Shown here one piece after another: positions 42,594-50,855 of a stretch of 64,000 nucleotides of DNA (within the stretch, counting starts at the first letter, position 1; every line of letters starts with the position of its first letter). A program made the position numbers and the translations under genes. This DNA is from Clostridioides sp. ES-S-0010-02 (lineage in GTDB: Bacteria > Bacillota > Clostridia > Peptostreptococcales > Peptostreptococcaceae), in the NCBI GenBank assembly GCA_020641055.1, contig CP067345.1, positions 140,001-204,000 of the forward strand, read 5' to 3'. The notes beneath the pieces were generated by a model. It was not told the origin of the DNA, made no database searches, and saw only the letters and a program-made list of their open reading frames with translations.

Positions 42594-43391
42594 ATGCTAA
42601 AGTATTGTTCAGTGGGAAGTGGTAGTAGTGGAAATTGCCACTATATAGGATATAAAAATACTAATATACTGGTAGATGCAGGATTAAGTGGAAAGAGAAT
42701 AACTACAGGTCTTAAAGACATTGGAGTAGATTCAGATAAATTAAAAGGGATATTTATAACTCATGAGCATATTGACCATATAAAAGGGGCAGGTATATTG
42801 TCAAGAAAGTTTGACATACCAGTGTTTGCTAATATAAAGACATGGTGTTCTATGAAAGACAAGCTTGGTGATATTAAGGACAAAAATATGAAGGTCTTTG
42901 AAAATGATAAAACTTATTCATTAGGAGATGTTATAGTAAGACCTTTTTCAATAGAACATGATGCAGCTGACCCAGTTGGATATAATTTCTATACAGAAAA
43001 CGATGAAAAAATGTCTATAGCTACTGATATAGGATGTATAACTGAAAATATAAAAAAACATCTATATAAATCTAAATTAGTGGTATTAGAATCAAATTAT
43101 GACCCTAATATGCTTATGATGGGTTCATATACATATGCTTTAAAGAAAAGAGTAATGTCAGATACAGGACATTTATCTAATGAAGATGCAGCAAATTTCT
43201 GTGTTGAACTTATTGATAAAGGTACAGAATCTATATTGTTAGCACATTTAAGTAAAGAAAATAATTTTCCAGAATTGGCATATGAAACTTCAAAGGGAGT
43301 ATTAGCATCAAACGATATAGTAGTTGGGCAAGATGTAAAACTAGATGTATTATCACGCAATGATGTTTCTAATGTTTATAAGATGAAGTAG
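42594..43391 (+). CDS. walJ: metallo-beta-lactamase-fold hydrolase, WalJ/YycJ type
   Basis: 265 residues. CSVGSGSSGNCHYIGYKNTNILVDAGLSG at the N-terminus and the metal motif THEHIDHIKG (about 59-68) place it in the YycJ/WalJ family. Later metal ligands include DTGHLSNEDAA and AHLSKENN. Relatives are 5'-exonucleases that take part in DNA repair or in cell-wall/fork links. AGAGGTG precedes the ATG. There is no adjacent WalRK operon here. Confidence 0.87.
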   Translation: MLKYCSVGSGSSGNCHYIGYKNTNILVDAGLSGKRITTGLKDIGVDSDKLKGIFITHEHIDHIKGAGILSRKFDIPVFANIKTWCSMKDKLGDIKDKNMKVFENDKTYSLGDVIVRPFSIEHDAADPVGYNFYTENDEKMSIATDIGCITENIKKHLYKSKLVVLESNYDPNMLMMGSYTYALKKRVMSDTGHLSNEDAANFCVELIDKGTESILLAHLSKENNFPELAYETSKGVLASNDIVVGQDVKLDVLSRNDVSNVYKMK

Positions 43392-43403
43392 AGGTGAATA
43401 ACT

Positions 43404-45506
43404 TTGCTAAAAAGAAATTTCGAAAATGTTGAGGATAATAAAATCTTATATTCTATAAAGCAAGGGATGATTTTAGCAATACCTGCTATTATGACTGGTT
43501 CAATTGCACTTGTTATTTTGAATCTTCCAATAAAAATTTATCAAGAATATATAGCAAGTTTATTTAATGGTGAGATTTTAAATATGCTTACATTTATAAA
43601 TGATTCTACCTTAGGAATTATCTCATTAATAATATTGTTGACAATAAGTTATAGCTATGGAAAAATCTATGGGAGCAAGTATACAGTACTTGTTCCTATA
43701 GTTGCAATGTGCTCTTTTTTAGTATTTTCACATGGTAGTGAAATAGATTCTTATGTGGAGATATTTAAAACAAAGTGGTTGTTTACAGCTATTATTGTTT
43801 CCATAACGTCTTCTATGTTATTTGTAAAGCTCACAGAGTCTTTTATAACAAGTGTAAAGTTTCATACAGAGGGGGCTGATGCTGATTTTAATATGGTGGT
43901 TTCAGCTATAATTCCATTTATAACTGTAGTATTTTTATTTTCTATTTTGCGTGTAATAGTAATAAATCTAATTGGAAGTTCAAATTTTCAAGATATATTT
44001 TATAATTTATTTTCAAATATATTTAATAGTATGGGAAGAAACCTTATGAGTGCTTTGCTATTTATATTTCTAATGCATTTTATGTGGTTCTTTGGTATTC
44101 ATGGAAGTAATGTACTTGACACAGTTGCAAAAAATTTATTTGAAAATGGGATGGCAATTAACATAAATTTAGTTAATAATAATCAATTACCAACAGAAAT
44201 TTTTACTAAGACTTTTTTTGATACAATGGTTTTATTTGGTGGATGTGGAGCTTTGTTGTGTTTAGTAATTGCCATTTTTCTTAGTGAGAAACGTATAAAT
44301 GTAAGAAAGCTGGCTAAAATTGCTTCAATACCAGCTCTTTTTAATATAAATGAGATGCTAGTTTTTGGGATTCCAATTGTTTTTAACTACATCATGTTTA
44401 TACCATTTATAATTACACCTATGATTCTAACAATTACAAGTTATGTAGCTATGTCTACAGGTATTGTACCTTGTACAGTTTCTGCAGTAGAATGGACATC
44501 ACCTATATTTTTAAGTGGATATATGGCTACAGATTCAATAAGAGGAAGTTTGTTGCAATTGTTTAATTTGTGTGTAGGAGTTATGATTTATATTCCATTT
44601 ATAAAGATGTCACAAAATAGATATATTTACATGTTTAAAAATAATATAGAAAATTTAACAAATTTAGTAAAAAAATGCGAATTAACAGGAGAACAACCAA
44701 ATATTTTAAATCATAGTGGAAAAATAGGTTCAATATCAAAAATGCTAGCATCAGATTTAAAGTTTGCTATGAAAAAAGAAGATATAGAGATTTTTTATCA
44801 ACCACAAGTTAATTATGATGGGAATATTGTAGGAGCAGAGGGGTTACTTAGGTGGAGGCATTCAATAGGTGGATTTATTTATCCGCCACTTGTTATACTT
44901 TTAGCTAAAGAAGAAGGTTTTTTAGATGAACTTGGAGAGTATATTATTAATAAAGCATGTGTTGATTTAAAGAAAAGTGAAAACTTATTAATAAATCCTA
45001 TTAAATTTTCTGTAAATATATCTCCAGACCAACTTAATGCTCCTAATTTACCAGAGCAAATAAAAAATATAATTGAGAATAATAATATCAACCCTAATAT
45101 GCTTGGTATAGAAATCACAGAGCAGGTTGCATTGTCAGGTTCTCAGATAATTATAGATCGAATAAATGCAATACATGATTTGGGTATAAAGCTTATTATG
45201 GATGATTTTGGAATGGGACACAGTTCCCTTGTATACCTCCAAAATAATAATTTTGATATAGTTAAGTTAGATGGTTCACTTGTTAAAGAGATACTTACAA
45301 ACAAAAGAAGTAGTGAAATCATAATGTCTATTGTAAATCTTTCAAAAAACCTAGATTTTGATATAATCGTGGAGTATGTTGAAAATTTAAATCAGAGAGA
45401 TAAGTTGTATGACTTAGGATGTGAAATATATCAAGGATATTATTATAGTAAAGCTATACCTTTTGAGGAGTTTATAGATTATGCAAATCGAGAACTTGCT
45501 AAATAG
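43404..45506 (+). CDS. PTS EIIC-like membrane domain fused to EAL phosphodiesterase
   Basis: 700 residues, TTG start, 12 bases after walJ. About ten membrane helices (1-420) match the PTS EIIC fold, including the FGIHGSNV and EWTSPIFLSGY segments. No EIIA or EIIB is attached. An EAL domain (about 440-695) keeps the catalytic residues: EGLLRW, FSVNIS, GIEITEQ, DDFGMGHSS, VKLDGS, VEYVEN and QGYYYSKAIP, so it should cut c-di-GMP. Similar EIIC-EAL proteins are known in C. difficile. The EIIC part may act as a sugar sensor rather than a transporter; that is inference. Confidence 0.88.
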   Translation: MLKRNFENVEDNKILYSIKQGMILAIPAIMTGSIALVILNLPIKIYQEYIASLFNGEILNMLTFINDSTLGIISLIILLTISYSYGKIYGSKYTVLVPIVAMCSFLVFSHGSEIDSYVEIFKTKWLFTAIIVSITSSMLFVKLTESFITSVKFHTEGADADFNMVVSAIIPFITVVFLFSILRVIVINLIGSSNFQDIFYNLFSNIFNSMGRNLMSALLFIFLMHFMWFFGIHGSNVLDTVAKNLFENGMAININLVNNNQLPTEIFTKTFFDTMVLFGGCGALLCLVIAIFLSEKRINVRKLAKIASIPALFNINEMLVFGIPIVFNYIMFIPFIITPMILTITSYVAMSTGIVPCTVSAVEWTSPIFLSGYMATDSIRGSLLQLFNLCVGVMIYIPFIKMSQNRYIYMFKNNIENLTNLVKKCELTGEQPNILNHSGKIGSISKMLASDLKFAMKKEDIEIFYQPQVNYDGNIVGAEGLLRWRHSIGGFIYPPLVILLAKEEGFLDELGEYIINKACVDLKKSENLLINPIKFSVNISPDQLNAPNLPEQIKNIIENNNINPNMLGIEITEQVALSGSQIIIDRINAIHDLGIKLIMDDFGMGHSSLVYLQNNNFDIVKLDGSLVKEILTNKRSSEIIMSIVNLSKNLDFDIIVEYVENLNQRDKLYDLGCEIYQGYYYSKAIPFEEFIDYANRELAK

Positions 45507-45574
45507 TCTTACTAATAGTTTGTAAGTCATATTAGTATATAAATTTGTAATAAGATTAAGTTTAGGAGAAGTAT

Positions 45575-46054
45575 ATGAATATAAGTATAGTTGTAGTAGG
45601 TAAAATTAAAGAAAAATATTTAAAGTTAGGTATTGATGAATTTAGAAAGAGGCTTTCTAAGTATTGCAAGTTGGAAATTATAGAGTTAGATGATGAAAAA
45701 GCTCCCGAAAATTTAAGTGCTAAGGAAATGGAAATTATAAAAGATAAAGAGGGAAAGAAGATTTTAGGTAAGATAAAGCATAACAGCTATGTTATAGCTC
45801 TTGCTATTGATGGAAAGAATTTGTCTTCTGAAGAACTGGCTAAGACTATGAGCGATTTAGCAGTTAGAGGTAACAGTAGTCTTTGTTTTATAATTGGAGG
45901 TTCTTTAGGGCTTTCTGATGATGTTTTGGATAGGGCTGATTATAGATTATCTTTTTCTAGGATGACTTTTCCTCATCAGATGATGAGGTTGATATTGTTA
46001 GAGCAGATTTATAGGGCTTATAGGATAAATAATGGAGAACCGTATCACAAGTAA
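45575..46054 (+). CDS. rlmH: 23S rRNA (pseudouridine1915-N3)-methyltransferase RlmH
   Basis: 159 residues, the SPOUT family, with [14 protein letters not shown] and the C-terminal [13 protein letters not shown] that is conserved across bacteria. TTAGGAG precedes the ATG. The 3' end is the well-known integration site of SCC elements in staphylococci, and here the last 20 or so bases recur 2.6 kb downstream, so its C-terminus may be encoded by an incoming element. Confidence 0.95.
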   Translation: MNISIVVVGKIKEKYLKLGIDEFRKRLSKYCKLEIIELDDEKAPENLSAKEMEIIKDKEGKKILGKIKHNSYVIALAIDGKNLSSEELAKTMSDLAVRGNSSLCFIIGGSLGLSDDVLDRADYRLSFSRMTFPHQMMRLILLEQIYRAYRINNGEPYHK

Positions 46055-46060
46055 GGGAGC
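46034..46060 (+). repeat. putative attachment site (attL) at the 3' end of rlmH
   Basis: 27 bases covering the codons for GEPYHK-stop and six bases beyond. A second copy stands at 48613-48639, with 25 of 27 identical. Confidence 0.75.
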
Positions 46061-46105
46061 TATAACTTTACTATTTTGATAATAGACCATAATTATAATT
46101 GTGCT

Positions 46106-46140
46106 ACATAGGTATATCTAAACTTAGATATACCTCTTTA
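46106..46140 (+). terminator. hairpin after rlmH, possible terminator
   Basis: AGGTATATCTAA and TTAGATATACCT form a 12-bp stem, followed by CTTTATTATG. It overlaps the start of the next, longer palindrome. Confidence 0.65.
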
Positions 46141-46194
46141 TTATGTATTTAATTATCTAAATTTAAATAGTATAATTAAATACATAATAAAGAG
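46134..46194. repeat. 23-bp perfect inverted repeat upstream of the OLD nuclease gene
   Basis: Arms 46134-46156 and 46172-46194 are exact complements with a 15-base spacer. It begins 29 bases before the start codon on the inner side and lies just inside the element boundary. It could be an operator, a terminator, or an end structure of the element. Confidence 0.75.
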
Positions 46195-46222
46195 TAAAAT
46201 TAATATTATTAAGGGGGATCCT

Positions 46223-48001
46223 ATGAGTACAATTCATATTAACGGCATATCGATAAAAAATTATAGATCATTTAGAGATGAGAAAGTAATTGTATTTCCT
46301 GATGAACAGTATAATAAACCAGTAGCTATAGTAGGATATAATAATTCTGGTAAAACTAATTTATTAAATTCAATATTATTTGGTATTACTGAAAAGTATG
46401 TAACTAAAGATACATTTAAATTAGATGATTTTCATAATAGAGATATAAATAATATACCTAATATATTTACAGGAATAACTGCATCTAAAGAAGTTAAAAA
46501 GGATGGTAAATATGCAGACCTAACAGGGTATCATTTTCTTAATATTAAATTAGATGGATATGAGATTGAAAGTGCTAAAATAGAGTCATATAAAAATATG
46601 GAGCGAAACGATAAAAATTATGAAGCTTTTGGGGCTAATAAATATTATAAAATCTTTTATGTTAATTTTCATGAGATAAAAAAAGAGATATCAACAAAGA
46701 AAACTAGTTGGGGAAATGTTACTTCATTCTTAGCAAAACATATAAAAAATATAGTTGATTCAGATAAAGAGATGCTAGGAAAGAAAGTAAACTTTAAAGA
46801 TGATATAAAAAAATCAACAGAAAATGTTATTGAAGACTCTAATCTGCATAAATTTTTAAATAAAATACAAGAAAATTACTCTAGAAATTTACGAGATAAT
46901 AATTGTAATATCGAGTTTGGTTTGCCGGAATATGAAGACATTTTTTTAGAAATGATGTTTAAAATTGGTTTAAATGGAGATTTAGAAAACTTAGTACCAA
47001 TTGATCATTTTGGGGATGGATACATATCAATGTTTGTAATGGCGGTAATTCAGGCTATTGCAGAAGAAAATGAAGGAGACAGGTGTTTATTTATATTTGA
47101 AGAACCTGAAAGTTTCCTTCATGAAAATCATCAAGAATATTTTTATAAGGCTGTGTTATGTGGACTTGCGGAAAATGGTCATCAGGTAATATACACAACA
47201 CATTCTGACAAAATGATAGATATATTTGACACAAAAGGCCTAATAAGAGTTGAGTTTGATGAAGAACTTAAACAAACAGAAATTAAGTACAATAAAGCTA
47301 AAGAAGATTTTTTATGTGAAAGCAATGAACTTGTAGATAAAATAAAGGATTATAATGATTACATAAAGATAATTGAACCAAATTTAAACAAGATAATATT
47401 TAGTCGAAAAGTTATTTTAGTAGAGGGGCCAAATGATATGATGGTTTACAAAGAAGCTATTAGAAATAAGATTTTAGATAAAACTGGTGATATAAAATTT
47501 GCGGATACATATTTAAATTTTAATAATATATCAATCATACCTCATCATGGAAAAATAACAGCCTTAGTTTTAATAAAGTTATGTAAGCACCTTGGTATAG
47601 AGTATTTTGCCATAAATGATTTTGATTTTGAATCGGATGTTGTAAATAAATTAGCTAAGCTTTATACCGAAGAGGAATATAAAGAAAGTAAACTTTACTT
47701 AGAGGAAATAAAGACATTAGTATCTAAAAATATTAAAGGTGAAGAAAGAAGTGAAACAACTAAAAAAGGAATGCTAACAACTAATTGGCAATTAATAAAT
47801 GAAGCTGGTATAGATCAAATTCATTTCAATATACCTAAGTTAGAGTGTGTAATAGGATATAATAGTAATGATAAAGATAGTATAGGTATATGGAAAACTA
47901 TTAATGATATTAAAGAATTTAAAGAAGATTTATTTCCACAAAAACTAATAGATTTTTTAGAACTTGATAAAATCGAATGTAGAACTAAAGTTAACATATA
48001 A
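46223..48001 (+). CDS. OLD-family ATP-dependent endonuclease (AAA ATPase + TOPRIM)
   Basis: 592 residues. The N-terminal ABC/SMC-like ATPase has Walker A GYNNSGKTNL (about 38-47), Walker B CLFIFEEPESFLH (about 288-300) and a switch His in YTTHSDKM. The C-terminal TOPRIM nuclease has ILVEGPNDMMVY (about 396-407) and DFDFESD (about 465-471). AAGGGGGA precedes the ATG. OLD proteins include phage P2 Old, GajA of Gabija and other defence nucleases. No UvrD-like partner (GajB) or reverse transcriptase is adjacent, so a stand-alone OLD or pairing with the following small gene are the options. Confidence 0.88.
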   Translation: MSTIHINGISIKNYRSFRDEKVIVFPDEQYNKPVAIVGYNNSGKTNLLNSILFGITEKYVTKDTFKLDDFHNRDINNIPNIFTGITASKEVKKDGKYADLTGYHFLNIKLDGYEIESAKIESYKNMERNDKNYEAFGANKYYKIFYVNFHEIKKEISTKKTSWGNVTSFLAKHIKNIVDSDKEMLGKKVNFKDDIKKSTENVIEDSNLHKFLNKIQENYSRNLRDNNCNIEFGLPEYEDIFLEMMFKIGLNGDLENLVPIDHFGDGYISMFVMAVIQAIAEENEGDRCLFIFEEPESFLHENHQEYFYKAVLCGLAENGHQVIYTTHSDKMIDIFDTKGLIRVEFDEELKQTEIKYNKAKEDFLCESNELVDKIKDYNDYIKIIEPNLNKIIFSRKVILVEGPNDMMVYKEAIRNKILDKTGDIKFADTYLNFNNISIIPHHGKITALVLIKLCKHLGIEYFAINDFDFESDVVNKLAKLYTEEEYKESKLYLEEIKTLVSKNIKGEERSETTKKGMLTTNWQLINEAGIDQIHFNIPKLECVIGYNSNDKDSIGIWKTINDIKEFKEDLFPQKLIDFLELDKIECRTKVNI

Positions 48002-48188
48002 CGTTATCATTTTAAAAAATATTTAAAAATTTCAATTTATAAATAGTAAAACCATTATATTATGAATATTAAAAGAGGTATTATTTTCACAATATAAAAT
48101 GTAAGTTAACAAATAAGTAAACTAATTTTCTACTTTAAAAATAGTAAGATAACTATAATATAGGCTAAGATAATGGGGGAGTGAGTGA

Positions 48189-48587
48189 ATGTATGTAACA
48201 AGTAAAATAAAAGAAAAGCTTAAGAATAATGGAGGAATTGCAAAAATAAAGCTATTAAAAGGAAATAGATACTTTAACGTAATACTAAAAGAAGATGGAG
48301 TATTAGTTGATAATTTAGATAAAGAAGCATTATTAGAATGGAAAGTATTTGAGAAAACAATAGAACTATTAGAAAACAATGGTGGAACTGCATTAAAAGG
48401 AGATGCTATGGGATTCAAGTTAGGAGAAGGAAAATTACCCATAAATTCAATAGAAGGATATGTTGCAAAAGAAGTATATGATAAATCCATAGGAGAGAGT
48501 GTGTTTAGAAGAATCACACCAATAGTCAATATTCTAATTTGGGTAGGAATATGTGAGAATGGCAGAGGAAAACTAATATTAAAATAA
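48189..48587 (+). CDS. hypothetical protein within the rlmH-bounded segment
   Basis: 132 residues, not recognised. A GGGGGAGTG site precedes the ATG. N-terminal half: short strands and lysine-rich turns (AKIKLLKGNRYFNVIL). C-terminal half: FEKTIELLENNGGTALKGDAMGFKLGEG and RRITPIVNILIWVGICENGRGKLIL, suggestive of a compact mixed fold. There is no signal or membrane helix. It lies directly upstream of the second att copy and could be an accessory or regulator of the nuclease. Confidence 0.7.
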   Translation: MYVTSKIKEKLKNNGGIAKIKLLKGNRYFNVILKEDGVLVDNLDKEALLEWKVFEKTIELLENNGGTALKGDAMGFKLGEGKLPINSIEGYVAKEVYDKSIGESVFRRITPIVNILIWVGICENGRGKLILK

Positions 48588-48588
48588 A

Positions 48589-48644
48589 AACGTGCTCTGT
48601 AGAGTACGTTACGGAGAACCATATCATAAGTAAGGGAGCACGTT
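48589..48644. repeat. inverted repeat around the second att copy
   Basis: AACGTGCTC (48589-48597) and GAGCACGTT (48636-48644) bracket the att-like sequence. Such flanking inverted repeats are also seen at SCC att sites. It might also act as a terminator for the 132-residue gene. Confidence 0.65.
48613..48639 (+). repeat. putative attachment site (attR), copy of the rlmH 3' end
   Basis: 27 bases that would again encode GEPYHK-stop; differs from 46034-46060 at two third-codon positions only. No other part of rlmH is repeated here. Confidence 0.75.
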
Positions 48645-48816
48645 AGTCTTAACCACTGAAATAAGTTGGTTAAGGCTACTTTTATTTTACAGGCATATAA
48701 TAAGTTAAAGTACAAATAATATATAGTATTTTGATATAAATTATCAGATTAGATTTAGTAAAGTATCGAAATTGATTAAAATATAGATAAATAAGTAGAT
48801 AAAGAGGGATTAAATA

Positions 48817-49604
48817 ATGAAGTATAGAATAAATTAGGTGAGGTCTGATTTAGAAGAAAAAAACTTTGAAAACGTGGCTGAAGTTGAAATTTTAAGAAAC
48901 TTAGCATCTTGTTTCGGTTTAGGTGTAACTAAAGAAGAAATGAATAAATTAAGAAATTTATCATCAGAGGAATTAAAAAATATTGCGGAGAAATGCAAGA
49001 AAGCATATTTACATGCTGTAGACTTTATAACAACAGAACTACCTTTAACTAGTCATGGATATTTGCCTTATTCATTACAGTTAACATATTTCATTTGCAT
49101 TAAGAAATGTATTAAGTAAAACATATGCTCTTATTCTTTCTAGGAACAACCTTAGAAGCTTACTGGACGGAGCTCCAATAAATACACAGTCAGTACTGTC
49201 TATAGTCAATAAAAATGAATATCATCACATTTTCCCAGAAGATTATTTGAAAAATAAAGGGTTTAATAAAAATTAAATTAACTGTAATGGAAATATATGT
49301 ATAATTAATCTAAATAACAGTAGAACTATATCAAATAAAGTACCTAGTGATTATTTCAAAATAATTAAAAATAATTTAGGTGATAACTTAAAAGATGTGT
49401 TAAGTAGTAACTTCATAGATTAAGAAAGCTATGAGTACGCATTAAAAGATGATTATGCTGGATTTATAACAGCTAGAATAAATTAATAGTAAAAAAGCTA
49501 AGGAATTGTGTGAAGATGACTTAGCTATTTTACCTGGACATGATTTATTTAGAGAACAAGATATTGACGAAACAAGTAACAATGAACAATTAACTCTAAT
49601 TTAA
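48817..49604 (+). pseudogene. decayed DUF262/HNH (GmrSD-like) restriction-type gene
   Basis: Remnant of the C-terminal half of a DUF262-type protein. From 48838 to 49119 one frame reads like the helical middle domain (EILRNLASCFGLGVTKEEMNK, then LPYSLQL). A +1 shift near 49094 moves to a frame with NEYHHIFPEDYL, an HNH-type motif, and RTISNKVPSDYF. Stops interrupt it at 48835, 49274, 49421 and 49484-49489. A last shift leads to LCEDDLAILPGHDLF and the end at 49604. The N-terminal nucleotide-hydrolysing part (DGQQR-type) is missing. DUF262 proteins act in modified-DNA restriction. Confidence 0.8.
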
Positions 49605-49946
49605 TATTATTTTATAAAATTGTAGCAAAATATATGCTCTGTTGGATTTATAATGGAGTAGTGTTTCAAAGGTAATAATGAATAAGAAAAGAGAAATAGA
49701 TAGCATAGAGATATAAATAAATGATGATGTGATAATATACTTAATGAAGGATGGGCTGCCTAAATAACAAGGTAACCCATCCTTTTTGTATTTACTTGGA
49801 ATAAATTGTGTAAATTTGAAAAGTAAATATATAAAAAGTAGACAAATACGTAAATTATAGTCTATTTGTAGTTAATATGAGATTGGCATTTTAAATAGGA
49901 TAATACTCTAATTTTTATAAGAGTTAAAGCAAGCATGTATTATTAC
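49605..49946. other. intergenic stretch with one terminator
   Basis: No gene recognised. A hairpin at 49747-49787 (AAGGATGGG/CCCATCCTT followed by T) is a good intrinsic terminator on the plus strand and may end the old DUF262 transcript. The rest is AT-rich. Confidence 0.7.
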
Positions 49947-50690
49947 TTAAATATTTGTATAATCAACATCTAGTAATTTACCTTTTTGGTGAAAATGATT
50001 AATAAGTTTTTTAGGATAATTCATTATTAACTCATCTGGAAAATTAATTTCTTTTAAGATATTCTCAGAATACTCATAATTACCTATATCAAAACAAATG
50101 TGAGCATCTGAAGTTAGTATGATTTTAGCACCATATTTTTTGCAAAGTGTAGCAATATACTTACAATTATCTGAGCTACCATTTCTTGACACTCCTTTGA
50201 TAGAACAATTATTTATTTCTATTAAGATACTCTTTTCCATGGCTAATTTAATGATTAATTCATAGTCGATTGGGTAGTTTGGGTTTCCAAGGTGGCCTAA
50301 TATTTCAATATTATCATGCTTATTTATTGCATTTATTAAGGCTTTAGTATTATTCTCTAATGTATTTGGTGAAAAAACGGCTTCATGAAATGACAAAATA
50401 AGATAATCTAATCGAGAAATGACAAAGGGTTCTAAATCTATGTTTCCTTCAGTGTCTAGTGTATTTGCTTCACATCCTCTTAAGATTATAATGTTATTTA
50501 TGATTCTTGGGATATTTTGAATGTTGTGAAAGTACCATTTGTGGGGAGAACCAGGCATCTTAGGACCATGTTCAGATGTACCTAGTATCTTAATTCCATT
50601 TTCTTTACAATAATTAATATTTTCTAACAAAGTGCTATAGCCATGACCACTGACTATAGAGTGGGTGTGTAAATCTGATAAAAAATTCAT
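49947..50690 (-). CDS. PHP-domain phosphatase/hydrolase (YcdX type)
   Basis: 247 residues from the ATG at 50690 (GAGGAGG upstream); the longer frame to 50780 has no ribosome site. Metal-binding PHP motifs: DLHTHSIVSGHGYST, GTSEHGPKM, LGHLGN and LTSDAHI. It resembles E. coli YcdX phosphatase. The substrate is unknown. It points toward oriC. Confidence 0.87.
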   Translation of the reverse strand: MNFLSDLHTHSIVSGHGYSTLLENINYCKENGIKILGTSEHGPKMPGSPHKWYFHNIQNIPRIINNIIILRGCEANTLDTEGNIDLEPFVISRLDYLILSFHEAVFSPNTLENNTKALINAINKHDNIEILGHLGNPNYPIDYELIIKLAMEKSILIEINNCSIKGVSRNGSSDNCKYIATLCKKYGAKIILTSDAHICFDIGNYEYSENILKEINFPDELIMNYPKKLINHFHQKGKLLDVDYTNI

Positions 50691-50855
50691 ATAAATTCCT
50701 CCTCTATAAAAGATGAGGGTAACGTAATTTATATTATAAAATGAACAGGAAAGAAAATCAATAGCTACACAATTAGACAAAAATATTGAAATATTGTAGA
50801 ATTAAGCTTAATAATAAATATTTAACAGTATTACTGCTTGTAGGGGAGGTTAACT

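Noticed and set aside
46223-48001. Full Gabija system
   Set aside because: The OLD protein resembles GajA in layout but no UvrD/Rep-like GajB gene is adjacent.
48122-48715. 197-codon minus-strand frame
   Set aside because: Antisense to the 132-residue gene, which has a good ribosome site and plausible composition; this frame would also cross the att copy.
50556-50575. A GGAGAACC match that could be a third rlmH att copy
   Set aside because: Only eight bases agree and it is inside the PHP hydrolase gene.
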